A DNA stretch of 64,000 bases from Helianthus annuus (Eukaryota; Streptophyta; Magnoliopsida; Asterales; Asteraceae). Each line of letters opens with the position of its first letter. The first letter of the stretch is position 1. Position numbers and translations under genes: made by a program. The DNA is taken from NCBI RefSeq assembly GCF_002127325.2, contig NC_035437.2:157677597-157741596 (forward strand), in the 5' to 3' direction. Under the pieces are notes generated by a model. The model made no database searches. It was not told where the DNA came from and was given only the letters and a program-made list of their open reading frames with translations. Below are positions 47,849 through 59,063 of this stretch, piece by piece.

Positions 47849-49080
47849 CTTTTAATCACCTGAATCAAGCAAACAAACAAACACAATCAGTTTAAACAAT
47901 ATCAAACACCTTGATCGGACGGGTATCTGATCGAGTGAGTCGACAAAAGTCAACAATGACAATAATCGGGTGACAATGCTGTCCGATCGGGTGGGGATGT
48001 TGTCCGAACAGGTGGGAATGTTGTCCGATCGGGTGACAATGTTTTGAATAGGGTGGCAATCCGTTCGAGCTGTTGTTCGATCGAGTTACATAAACAAAGT
48101 AATATTCAAGTCTGTTCGAGTTACAATGTTTTAAATAGGGTGGCAACTCGTTCGACCCACCACTTGATTGATGGCACTTCACGACAATCAGTGAATAGTG
48201 AATAGGGTGGCAACTCGTTCGACCCACCACTCGATTGAATGTCACTAAACAACAAAATGTTATGTTGTCCGATCGGGTAGCTTTTTCACTTTGACTTCAA
48301 CAATGAATCTTGACTTTCAATGCAAAATCACATCCAAACTGTTATGCCGCATGCACTAATCAATGCACTATCAATTCATATGGCCGACAACCTGAATAAT
48401 TCACATGCAAACAGAAATATTAATTGATCATCACATGCAAATTATTGATATATGTAATCAAATGCCGTCAACTTTGATATCTATCAATTCTAGTGCATCT
48501 TGTGACATCTGTCGTATGTAATTAATAAGACCGAAGAATTTTGACAGCTATAATGAAGATCACATGTTCAACGATTGCAATTAATGAACTTTGACTGACA
48601 AAAGCTGAGCAAGTTGACTAAGTGACCCGATCGGGTGGGATACTTTGACTCGGATTGCCGCCCGAGCGGGTGGGTCAACAAGTCAACTATTTTAAATGCT
48701 ATGTAATGAATCGAATCGGGTGAGACTCTTGAATCGGATTACCGTCCGATCGGGTGGTAGTCCGATCGGGTGACATCCAATATTATCATAACAGCAACAG
48801 TAAGCATTTTGTCAATTTTTCGAATCAAAAAATCTTAGATTTCTCCCAAACGGCTTAGAATTAGGTTCTGAAAATTTGTAGGCTTGTAGATCAAATGTTT
48901 TCGCACAACATATCAAAAAATTAGTGATTTTTAACTGTAAAAACTAGTTTAATTTGGCGATTTTCAGTTAGAAACGTGAAGGAGATGAAAAAGTGAAGAA
49001 ATTTTGACAAATCTGGATGAAATTGGATCTGATGATTTTCCGTGCGAATTTGTGTGTTTGATCCGTGCAATCGAGCTCCT
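47849..49080 (-). mobile_element. copia-M leader with CCGATCGGG repeats
   Basis: This untranslated leader lies between primer site and gag. It holds a dispersed array of GTCCGATCGGGTG and variants (about 47980, 48026, 48268, 48629, 48746 and 48760), each with the 8-bp palindrome CCGATCGG. Longer variants such as GGGTGGCAACTCGTTCGACCCACCACT occur twice (48135-48240). A frame through it (GQHPHPIGQH) is produced by the repeats. Confidence 0.65.
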
Positions 49081-49092
49081 GCTCTAATACCA
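49081..49092 (-). other. Primer binding site of copia-M
   Basis: The minus strand reads TGGTATTAGAGC, two bases from the LTR. It differs by one base from the initiator tRNA-Met site TGGTATCAGAGC found in copia-P. Confidence 0.8.
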
Positions 49093-49094
49093 CT

Positions 49095-49504
49095 TGTAGG
49101 ATCGGTTTTTGACTCCGTAACGATTGCGTATCGACACGTGTGACGTGCGGAATTCGTACACGTGCGTGGACAACACGAGAACGTACTAAACTTGTGATTC
49201 TATTCAAAGATATGAAATCGTACAATCACGTGAATCACCTTTTGCACTTTCTCTCTCTAGACTCTCTCTCTAGGATCCAAGCTCTTCAACTAGCAAATGT
49301 GGCAAAAGATCTTTCACTCTAAACCTAAGAGTTCTATTTATAGGCAAAGGCTTATAAGAGCTTTCCTCTTATTTACAATTATGCCACCTTGCCTTTTCTA
49401 TCTAATTATAACAATAAAAGGCTAGAATTAAACTGTTTCTGTTACGACTTGAATTGACGAAGGCGATAGACATTACTGCACCAACATCCGGCACTGTATC
49501 AACA
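49095..49504 (-). mobile_element. 5' LTR of copia-M
   Basis: This is 410 bp. On the minus strand it begins TGTTGATACAGTGCC at 49504 and ends CCTACA at 49095, next to the primer site. The TATA box CTATAAATAG is at about 49335-49345 (minus). The outer flank is AAATA. No partner LTR is found, because the 3' end of the element has been replaced. Confidence 0.8.
49335..49345 (-). promoter_or_regulatory. TATA box of copia-M LTR
   Basis: The minus strand reads GCCTATAAATAG about 160 bp into the LTR, a normal position for a short copia LTR promoter. Confidence 0.6.
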
Positions 49505-50112
49505 AAATAAAAAAAATTAACCACCAAATTTTTGGGCTAACTAACTATACAATAATTATTTTAAGTAAATTGGCACATTTAGATCGAAACTTGCCGGGTA
49601 TAATTGTTACAATTGTACACAATAGTTTAGCTCAAAAGAAAGAAAGCTATGAAACGAAGATGCCATGGCGAACTTCAAAAGACAACATGATATCTAACAA
49701 AGAAAGTAAATATAACGTGCAAAGTACAAACATTCATGCTTGAATAATTGATTAAAAGCATAAAGGTAACAATCTACAAGTAAATTTAACTCTAAAATAG
49801 AACTATTAGTTTTCTAAAACCCCAGATCTCTTTAATAATTATTATTGATTCGTGTAATTCTTACGGGGTTTTTCATAGGTCTAGTTAAATCTCATTTAGA
49901 AACATTCACCAATTAGTTCCGAGTAAATTTATTTATAACAATATGAATGACCATTATTTAATAGAGTAACTTATTCCCTCCAAAAACCAAACTGAACTTA
50001 GAATCACTCCTATATTCAAAGCAAACCGAACATGTCAAATGTAATTTCCCTTTTTGCCCCTCATTATACTTCATAAATCACAAAATTATTAAAAAGATAG
50101 AAGAACCACCCT
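49505..50112. other. AT-rich unique-looking DNA
   Basis: No ORF, LTR match or repeat shared with the rest of the window is seen. It lies between the copia-M LTR and the FtsH fragment. Confidence 0.4.
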
Positions 50113-50340
50113 ATGTCTAGAATCAACTTTAGACAACAAATTCACCAAAAAAAAAAACTATTAAAAACAGTTGGTCTTAGCCTCATAGGCAATGTTGCAC
50201 TTGAACATCCTATAGCAAGAGCAGAAATCGGCTTACCCAAGAACCCAGTTGCAGCCGCTTCAAGCAGAATATCTCATTCAAGATTCTTGGATTACATCAA
50301 TGAAGGTTTGGTCACTGGTCAAGAAGGCGGACTTGTTTGA
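50113..50340 (+). pseudogene. Fragment of chloroplast FtsH metalloprotease gene
   Basis: This 75-codon frame resembles the N-terminal region of plant thylakoid FtsH proteases. KKLLKTVGLSLIGN and PIARAEIG look like the twin segment before the lumen-targeting cleavage site, and ASSRISHSRFLDYINEG matches the SSRMSYSRFLEYL block at the start of the mature protein. After INEGLV the expected KKVDLFENG block is absent and the frame ends eight codons later. ATPase and zinc protease domains are missing. FtsH in plants degrades damaged photosystem II proteins in the thylakoid. Which FtsH it comes from is uncertain; FtsH6-like is a guess. Confidence 0.6.
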
Positions 50341-52075
50341 ACTAAAACACCAAACTCTTGAAATAAATAACTACTATTTGATAATTACCATATCCTTGAA
50401 TCTGATAAGCCGACACATTAAATGATGAGTGATTGGAACATACCTGAACTACAACTCAGTTTGCATCAACAACCTCAACAATGAACAAATGCGTATTGGC
50501 GAGAGAACACATGAACAAAGCACGGAAAATAGGGAAAAAGTTAACCAAAAGCATAAACTGAGCAATGCAAAACTAACCAGAACTAAATGATGTAGCCAAA
50601 ATAGCTTGTTTAAGCATTACCTATAGCATAATCAGTCGCATATGCTCTTCATGAACAGATACATGCAGGTTTCTTTCTAGAATCATGCCAAATTAAACAA
50701 AGCGGTGATACAGACCAAACTTCCTCATGAAAATTAAGTCACTACATGTAAATTAAACAAATCAGATGCTTATTGAAATCTACTTCCATGTAAAAAAAAC
50801 TAACCTCGGCAGAAGCTCATTTTATTGTTTAAAAGCTCCCAATTTTCACTCACAATCTACATATATTTCTGCATTGTTAGAGCACAAAACAGAAAATCAT
50901 AAAGATCAATACACACATCATGCAGTAGATAAGACATATTAGACAGATGAGTAGCCCTTCACCGATGTTCCCAAAACATAGTTTTTTTGTTTAATCTTCG
51001 TCTGTCTTAAGAAAACTAACAGAAAACAGAACAAGTAAGACACGAACAAATAAGATGAATCGGAAAGCCACAATTATGCAAATTATAATCAAGAAAGTCA
51101 AGTCACGGACACCTGAAAAATTCTAATTGAAAACACCATCACAATTCATCCCACATCCATACTGTGGACACGTTTTAAAATTATCAATAAAAAATCTAGC
51201 AGATGCAATTCCAACTGAAAACCCTAACCCATAATCAGTCGTATAAACTTCAAGAATATTAAGCCAAAAGAAAAACACCTTGACACTGAATCCAATAAGA
51301 TTCGTTAACCTACCTTTCAAGATTATTCCTCCAATAGTCTAATTATATTTAGATCAACGAATTTGTATTGAGTAAATTGGTTTCAAATTCCTTCAAACAC
51401 AAATCAACACAAACAAATTATTAACGAATCAATATTTTAAATAGCTTACAAATACATCCTTACGCACATCGAGACGAATAGAATCACATACAGATTATCA
51501 ACAAATCTCAATTTCCAAAAGAGATGGTATAATAATGATTCAGATCAATTTAGGGTTAGAGGACAAAGCAGACATCAAATTAGGCCAACACTCCAGCGAC
51601 CCCAGTTAGGGTTTTTACACTCATATTCACAGCAAAATAAAACGAAATCAAAAGAAGAAAGTAAACGGAAATACAAGGACTACTCACTGCCACCGATGCT
51701 GCTGCATTTGAACGTGATAATATCTTCTACTTCTTCAATTTCATCTTTTAATCTGTTTTTTAATATGATCTTCTTTGGTGCGAAATCATGCTTTGACTGA
51801 TGCTGTGAATACTAAATTTTGGTAGACGTTGCTCTGATCCTTCAAATCGGAAGAAACTCTGTGAGAAGAGATAAAAAGGCATACTAATTTTGTTCTAGGG
51901 TTTGGTTTAGAATGTGATTGAAGATTGAGAGAGAGTCAACAATCTGATTGAAAGGGTAAGGAGCAGGAATTGTCGATTAGGGTTTCGAAGAATGCTCTGA
52001 ACAATTTGGAGAGAATGAGAGAGAGAGTTTAGACCGAGCGTATGTGAGAAGCCAAATCAATCCGCATCTTAGAGC
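50341..52075 (-). other. Possible untranslated transcription unit or captured gene 5' region
   Basis: On the minus strand, 52050-51850 looks like a plant 5' leader (CTCTCTCTC runs, AAACCCTAATCG, AACCCTAG). A good donor-like GTGAGTAG follows at about 51690 and an acceptor-like ATTTTTCAG near 51120. No credible coding frame follows: the 65-codon frame at 51320-51123 has no recognisable motif. The FtsH fragment lies downstream in antisense. This could be a non-coding RNA gene or a decayed gene. It is low certainty. Confidence 0.3.
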
Positions 52076-52189
52076 TAGGTCACATGTCCTCTCATTTGTG
52101 ATATGCCACATGTATGCTTATGTGGCTGATTGTTTGGCATCAACCATAGGGTGACATGTGTCCCCCAATGGTTTGCTTTATTAGAGATA

Positions 52190-52330
52190 CTAGCGGTAAG
52201 ACCCGTGTGCAAACATGAGTCGTTTCTTAGAAAACCATGCATAACACATATTGACAGAACATATAGATATTGTAGCAAAACGTGTTATCTATTACAGCTA
52301 AAAGACAACTATAAGTAAATAAAAGATATT
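52190..52330 (-). mobile_element. Possible Helitron 3' end
   Basis: On the minus strand the sequence has an imperfect hairpin (52200-52208 with 52213-52221, GACCCGTGT against ACATGAGTC, loop GCAA), six bases, then CTAG at 52193-52190 followed by T. This is the layout of a Helitron 3' terminus. Both mismatches in the stem are C/T or G/A changes that a perfect ACCCGTGT/ACACGGGT stem would give on decay. The element would extend to the right, and its 5' end is not identified. Confidence 0.35.
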
Positions 52331-52785
52331 TAACAAACTTAATAAAAGATGTCTAAAGGATGTCTAACACACTTAATAAAATTCATCAGTTACATATGAT
52401 TATTTCAATTCTCTTATTCAAAAAAGATAGTACATATGAAAGATGTCTAACAAACTTAATAAAATTCAAATACAACTTAACTTTAACAAACATTAGCTAA
52501 GAACATACGATCACCTGCCTAAACAACATACATCAAACCTCATTCAAGAATTTGTTACGCAGCAAGATGTCCTTCGCTACATGTTGTGATCTGGTTAAAT
52601 ATACTACTGCAAACAATGTAACAGATGCTGATTCAACAATCTCCCTATACAACAGATTATATGAAAACCCTTCTTTATTACTGATTTTTATTTCCCATCA
52701 ACATCTCCCTAATTTGTCCTTTGAATTGTAGTTCAAAGTCTAGGGAGAACATGTCTTCTTCATCATCCCTCTCAAGTTGAAGGTC
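52331..52785. other. AT-rich DNA left of copia-P
   Basis: It contains short direct repeats of AAAAGATGTCTAA...AACTTAATAAAATTC (52322-52460). No coding sequence is seen. It may belong to the Helitron-like element. Confidence 0.35.
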
Positions 52786-53259
52786 TGTTGGTGCATATTT
52801 TGTGACAACAACTTAGATTTGGTCTTTGGATATCTTGTAATTAGTTAAACAATGAATGGTTAGTGGGTTTAGCTTTGTATTAGTGAGATAATAGAGTTTG
52901 GGCTAAACAAAACCCAGTTTGGGTCTAGGGGGGACGAATTGGGCTTTGCCCATGTAGGAAACCCTAGTCCAAGTTGTAAACCTTGTGTTATATAAACAAG
53001 GTTAGGCATTAGGGTTTAGGTTAATCAGCCAAAACAGAGTGTGGGTGAGAATTTCGTGAGAGTCTCTAGGCTTGGACGAATTTGTGGTCTTGATTGATTG
53101 TAATTCGTGAAGATTGATAATAAATAAAGACCGGTTTGAAAGTGAATTGCTGATTTCTGTTCCTACACGTTTTTCTCCTATATTCTGATCAAGAGGATTC
53201 CGCACTCTTGATCGGATTGACAATTCTGTGAAGATCCATACGACTCAAGGGGACCTACA
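52786..53259 (+). mobile_element. 5' LTR of copia-P
   Basis: This is 474 bp from TGTTGGTGCA to GGACCTACA, followed two bases later by a perfect initiator tRNA-Met primer site. The TATA box TTATATAAAC is at about 52988-52997. No 3' LTR exists in the window, because the element is cut inside RT at 59063. Confidence 0.85.
52988..52997 (+). promoter_or_regulatory. TATA box of copia-P LTR
   Basis: TTATATAAAC lies about 200 bp into the LTR and is the likely promoter for copia-P RNA. Confidence 0.6.
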
Positions 53260-53261
53260 AT

Positions 53262-53273
53262 TGGTATCAGAGC
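53262..53273 (+). other. Primer binding site of copia-P
   Basis: TGGTATCAGAGC is the exact 12-base complement type for initiator tRNA-Met, two bases after the LTR. Confidence 0.9.
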
Positions 53274-54240
53274 ACTAGGCTCTTGAAGGCTCGGTTCAGA
53301 ATTGTTGGCTGCAAGAACAGGGAGTTTTTCGAATTTTTTTGTTAAATCTGACAATTAGGGTTTCGAAATTGTTGGCTGGTTTGATAAAATTTTCAAAAAT
53401 TTTGGCTGTTTTGATCTTCTGTTTTGTTTGTTTGGTGTTTTGCAGGTTTTCAGGAAAGTTGTGGTTGATTCTGGAAAAGTTGTTGGCTGAAAGACTTGAA
53501 GATTTGAAGACTGTTCTTCGTGTTCTTCGTGTTTTTCGATCTATTCTTGATAATTTTCGAAATTATTGTCTGATTAGGTTTTCTGATTTTGCAGATTTGT
53601 GTTAGGAGAATCCAGAAAATCATCAAAAATTTTGAAAAGATTGGATTTCCAAATTTACAAGCGAATTTAATTAATTTCGCAGTCAGGACCTGCGAAATTA
53701 ACTTATCAGCGAAATTACCGGCGAAGTTAAATCCAAAGGCGCTTTGGTAACCGTATAGTTTTCTTTAGCGAAATTATTACGGTTTTCGGCGAATTTACTG
53801 GCGTCGTAATAGCGAAATTGACCAGCGAATTTGGAGCGAATTTGACCAGCGAACTAGACCTGCGAAATTGAACTTTTCAGTGAACTTCGATCAGCGAAAT
53901 TGAACAAGTAACAGACCAGCGAATTTAAGTGATTACCCAGCGAAATTAATAGCATTATTAAAAAGGTGGAAGATTTTTTGGCAAGCATAAGGAAAAATTC
54001 ACGTTTTCGAAAATAGAAAGTGAACCGTAACTCATCTGAAGAAATCGTCTGCACCGTTGAATTCCTTGTATTTTTAGGACAAAAAATACAAGGTATATCA
54101 TTGGATTCGTCTTTTCGAATTCGGTTTTTGACATTATATATCATTGGATTCGTCTTTTCGAGACGATTCTAACGGTGTAATTTGGTAACCACTGTTTTCG
54201 GAAAAGTTTTGTACGGTTTTATCAGTCTGTTACGTTAAAA
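53274..54240 (+). mobile_element. copia-P leader with GCGAAATT repeats
   Basis: This non-coding leader contains at 53660-53950 a loose array of GCGAAATT/GCGAATTT words (CCAGCGAATTTG and similar), about a dozen copies. A 25-bp direct repeat (TATATCATTGGATTCGTCTT...) stands at about 54093-54118 and 54137-54162. Confidence 0.6.
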
Positions 54241-56983
54241 ATGTCGAATATGTCTAGTTTGAATGAGCTGTTGAGAATGGAGCATGAGGTTGGCACTACC
54301 AACAAACTGCCTAAGATGATGAAGGTGGAAAATTATTTGACATGGAAGGATCGTTTTCAATCCTTCATTGAATATCAGGATACTCGCATGTGGATATGTA
54401 TCGAAGATGAGTACACAAACCCTACACACGACTTTGAGGGCAGACCACGTAGAACAGCCTATGTAAACATGCAAGAAAATGATAAAAAGATGTATGAGGC
54501 TGAAAAGAGAGCCTTGGCTGCAATCAAAATGTCCTTACCTGATAGCATCAAGCATACCTTCAAGAAGTACACAAATTCAAAGGATATGTGGGATGCATTA
54601 GAGAAAAGATACGCGGGAAATGCTGATGTCAAGAAGAACAAGATTGACCTACTAAAGAAGCAGTTTGTTGTTTTCAAGTACATGAAACATGAGTCACTTG
54701 AGGACATCATCACTCGTTACTACCATCTGATGTCAGAAATGGAAAATTATGAGATCGATTGCTATAATGACGTAGAGAAGAATGACAAACTACTCGATGC
54801 CTTACCTACCAAGTGGGATATCTACACTCTCATGATCAAGGGTGAAGCAGATTATGAAACAAAAGAGCTTGAAGAAGTAGTTGGAAAGCTGAGAGCTTAT
54901 GAGCTCAGTATGAAGAAGAAAGACACTGGATATGATCAGGTTCAAGATCTAGTGGTTTACAATGGCCTTACATCTTCTTCATCTCACAACGCTTCTAGCG
55001 ACTCTGCTACTGCGTTTCTATCATGTGATAATGAGCAGGTTACAGTGAATGAGGATGGTGATGTGTGTTTTGTAGCTGCTTCAGGAGGATCAACAGGTGT
55101 CAAGAAAACATCAACTTCTAAGCAGAGTAGTAGTGCTAAGTCAATGCCAATGAGTGTGAAGTCTACTGAAGAACATCTTGCTCTACTTGCTTCATTCATT
55201 GCATCTTATGAGAACTATATTTAGGGGAAGATATCTGATCCTGCTACTTTAGATGAGGATTATCATCAGATTGACCCTGATGATCTAGAGGAGATGGATT
55301 TGCAATGGTAAATGGCCATGATTTCTAGGCGAGTGAAGAGATTCATGAACAGAACAGGAAGGAAGTTTGTAGGCAGGAGTGTTGGTTTCGACAAGACCAA
55401 AGTGAGGTGCTTTAATTGTCAAAGTTATGGGCATTTCACTAGGGAATATCAAAAACAAAAGCAAGAGAATTCGAGTCAGAGTTCAAACAACAGGAATGCA
55501 TCAAACAAATCTAGCTCAAAGGCTTTGATCTCTACAGCACGAGAAGGTTCTTATGATTGGAGTGTTCATCTAGAAGTCAATGAGAATGCCACTCAGGCAT
55601 TCATGGCTGAGATAGTGCCAGTTGAAGATGTTGAAGCTGCTGTGGGAGATGCTGAAGTGAAAGTGGATGCTGAGGTGAAGATAGAGAATAAAGCTGAAGA
55701 AGAGAAGAGTGATCAGACAACAGATGCAGAAGAGGAAAAGAAAAAGTCTGACCATGAAAGGGAAGCTGAAGAAAAAGATGCTAAATACAAGAGAATGGAA
55801 GCTCAGCTTGCGGCTCTAATGGCCAACCTTGACAAACAAACAGGAGAGGTAAAGTCTAATTCTGTGTGTTTAAAATGTCGTGAACTACAGGGTGAAGTTA
55901 ACAGGTTGTCCACACAAAACAAAAGTTTGGTAAGTGAGATGTCTAACATTAAAGAATCAAACTTTTTTGCTAAAAGAAATGAAACGTCATACTTGAAGAA
56001 AATAAAAGGTTATGAAAGTGAAATTGAAGCCGTAACCTGCAAATTAAATGAAAAACTTCAAGTCATAGACTTAGCTCATGAAATGATGGCTGAGAAAACA
56101 AAAGAGATTTCTGAAAAATGCAAAGAGTTGTCAGATGCACAACTCAAAATTGTTGAACTTGAAAAGAAATTAAGTCAATTCAGGGACTCTACTTTTGTTA
56201 TGAAACAAATGATGGGTGGGTTAAAGAAGAGTAATGACAAGAGTGGTTTGGGATTCAAGGGATTTAATGAAGTCCCACCTCCTCTTAGTCATGATTACTC
56301 ATTCCTACCTAATGAAGATGAGCTAACCAATTTCATGTCAACAGCACCAAGTAGTTCCACATCAAGACAAGGTGATGAGTTTGCATGTGATGATGCTAAG
56401 AAGGATAATAACAGCAAACCTGTTTTGAAAAAGAAAACTTCACATCCGAAGAATAAGAATCCAACTGTTATTAAACAGATTAATTTTGTTCAAGGAAGTG
56501 ACATGGAAAACGAAACAGCTGTTATTGAAAACGAATCTAATGTAGAGTTTGCTAAAAACAAGAACAAAGAAAATTCTGAAACTAAGCAAACTGAACCAAA
56601 TTCTTCTAAGGCATCATCATCACAACCTGAATCTAGTTCAAAGGTTCAGATAAGAAGTCTTCGAAAAAGAGATCGTGCTTCAAATGTCACACCAAAGGAC
56701 ATGTAGCAAGCTGCTGTCCTAATAAAAAGAGTGAAGCACAAGTGAGTGAAAGGAAGAGAGAGAAGTCACCAGAGAAGAGTGGTGATAAGCAAGTGAGAGA
56801 GTCCAACTCTCAAAAGAAGTCAACGCCTAAGCAACTAGTGAATGTTGCTATTGGTGTAGATAAGGCTGAAAAAGGAACTCCACAAGTTCCTCGTTTTCAA
56901 AGAAATCAACCAAGATTTCAGCCTAGATCTCCACCATGCAGAAATGAGAGACCTAGAAGCAGTTCACCAAGAATGAAGTATTA
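54241..56983 (+). pseudogene. gag: copia-P gag, with two nonsense codons and a frameshift
   Basis: The ATG at 54241 gives a UBN2-type copia gag (NYLTWKDRFQSFIEYQD, DMWDALEKRYAGN). TAG at 55222-55224 and TAA at 55309-55311 interrupt the same frame, which continues to 56706. Both fit C-to-T change of Gln codons. The first zinc knuckle (CFNCQSYGHFTREY, about 55410) has lost its last Cys. The middle is a charged coiled coil (about 55800-56200). A frameshift near 56665 moves the reading to the frame of a second, complete CCHC knuckle (56676-56714, CFKCHTKGHVASCC). Gag ends at about 56983 in a basic Arg/Pro/Ser tail. No protease follows. Confidence 0.85.
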
Positions 56984-59063
56984 GTGTTGAAACCAGGTTT
57001 AGAGATTCCGGACGATTGGATAGTGATGCAAGTGCCAAGGAGAAATGACACTTATGTCATGGACATGGGTGCTAAGGATCCGACTGCTGTGGTGGCGTGT
57101 TTACTATCAAAAGCATCTGAAGCTGAATCGATGTTGTGGCACAGACGCATGGCCCATATTCACTATCGAAAAATGAATTACCTTGTTAAAAATGAGCTAG
57201 TGAAAGGGGTTCCAATGCAGAGGTTTCAAGTAGAAGACAAATGTCTTCCTTGTCAAAAGGGAAAACAACACAAGAAACCTCATAAATCAAAAACAGTAAA
57301 TTCCATAGATGCCCCTTATGAATTACTTCACATGGATTTATTCGGTCCAGTGAACGTAAGGAGTATAGGTGGAAAGTACTATTATTTAGTTGTCACTGAT
57401 GATTACTCACGTTATTCATGGGTTTTCTTTTTACGTACAAAAGATGAGACAGCAGAGATGTTGATAGATCTTTTTACAAAATTGGAAAATGTCCATGATG
57501 CAAAGATCAAGAGGATAAGGAGTGATAATGGCACGGAGTTCAAGAATCGTATTCTGGATCTCTATTGTCTTCACAAGGGAATTGAACATCAATATTATGC
57601 TCCTTATACGCCTCAACAGAATGGAGTCGCTGAGAGGAAAAACAGGACGTTGATTGAAGCCGCTAGGACGATGCTTTCAGATTCTAAGCTACAAGTTCTT
57701 TTCTGGGGAGAAGCTGTGAATACAGCTTGCTACGTCCTAAACAAAGTTTTAATTGTTTAACGTTTTAACAAAACTTGTCATGAGTTGATGTTTAACAAGA
57801 AACCAAACTTAGAAGGCTTTGAACCATTTAGATTACCCTGCACCATTATGCGAAATAAAGATAAACAAAAATTCGGTGAGGTGGCTGACGAAGGCTACTT
57901 TCTAGGTTACGTACCTGGCGCACCGAATAAAAGGGTTTTTAATCTAAAAACTGGTAAAATGGAGGTTGTGTTTAATATTGAAATTACTTCATACAAACCT
58001 CAACAATCAACAAATAGACCAGCTATATTATATGATTATGAAAGCACTTTTAAATCATTTAATATTCCTGAGTTTTCTGTTGCAGATGATTCTCAGCTGA
58101 TTCAAATAGTGATAAATGAAGACGATGAAGGCGAGTTCATGCCTAGATTGAATGTTGATATGACAGATGTTGCGGAAACTTCCCAAGGTGCTGCTGATAT
58201 TGATTCAAGCGATAGTGAACCTGAACCCAATCAGGGGGAGGATTTCATTAATCCGTTTGCAAATCAGAACATTCAGGGGGAGGTTGGATCAAACCTGGGT
58301 GACAATTTAGAAGTTGATACCGTTTCTACTACACGAGCAAATAGAGATCATCCAGTTGACATGATACTTGGAGATCCTACTGCAGGTGTTCAGACGAGAA
58401 GAAGCATAGCAGCGAATACAGGGTTATTTGTTTCGATTGAGAAGACTGGGATTGTGAATGAGTGCTTGTATAGCTGTTTTATTTCCCAAGAAGAGCCAAA
58501 GAACATTCATATGGCTCTTAAAGACAATTCATGGGTTGAAGCTATGCAAGAGCAATTGGCCCAGTTTGCAAAGTTGAAGCTTTGGGAGTTGGTTGATCTT
58601 CCTAAAGGAGAAAGAGAGATTGGCATTAAATGGGTGTTTAGGTGCAAGAAGGATGAGAGAGGTATTGTCACGCGAAACAAGGCTCGATTGGTTGTCAAAG
58701 GTTTCAATCAGCAAGAAGGAATTGATTACAATGAAGTGTTTGCACTAGTGGCAAGGTTGGAGGCAATTCGTTTGTTTCTAGCTTTCGCATCATTCAAGGG
58801 CTTCAAAGTTTACCAACTAGACGTGAAGAGTACGTTTCTTTATGGGAAAGTCCAAGAAGTGGTGTATGTCTCACAACCAGATGGGTTCGTTGATCCAGAT
58901 TATCCAGATCGAGTGTACAAACTTGATAAGGCTTTGTATGGGTTACATCAAGCTCCCAGGGCGTAGTACGAGACACTGTCTACACATCTGATCAAGAATG
59001 ATTTTGAAAGAGGTCAGATTGACAGTACACTATTCATCAAGAGAAAGAAGGAAGATTTTCACA
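56984..59063 (+). pseudogene. pol: copia-P integrase and partial RT, protease missing
   Basis: The frame opens right after gag with the GAG-pre-integrase/zinc finger segment (LWHRRMAHIHY, CLPCQKGKQHKK). The integrase core follows with its D, D and E (HMDLFGP, RSDNGTEF, GVAERKNRT). A TAA at 57758-57760 breaks it, and the same frame reopens to 58966. The C-part of integrase, a variable linker and the RT N-part ([38 protein letters not shown]) are present. A TAG at 58964-58966 replaces the expected Trp codon. RT is cut at 59063 before its YVDD site. The aspartic protease that should stand between gag and integrase is absent, an internal deletion at about 56983. Purine tracts CAGGGGGAGG at 58233 and 58272 lie in the linker. 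Confidence 0.85.

Noticed and set aside
47892..48245. 117-codon minus-strand ORF with GQHPHPIGQH repeats
   Set aside because: It is produced by the CCGATCGGG leader repeats of copia-M and has no domain or conserved start.
51123..51320. 65-codon minus-strand ORF with a hydrophobic stretch
   Set aside because: No homology or motif is recognised. It is AT-rich and lies in what may be an intron or untranslated region.
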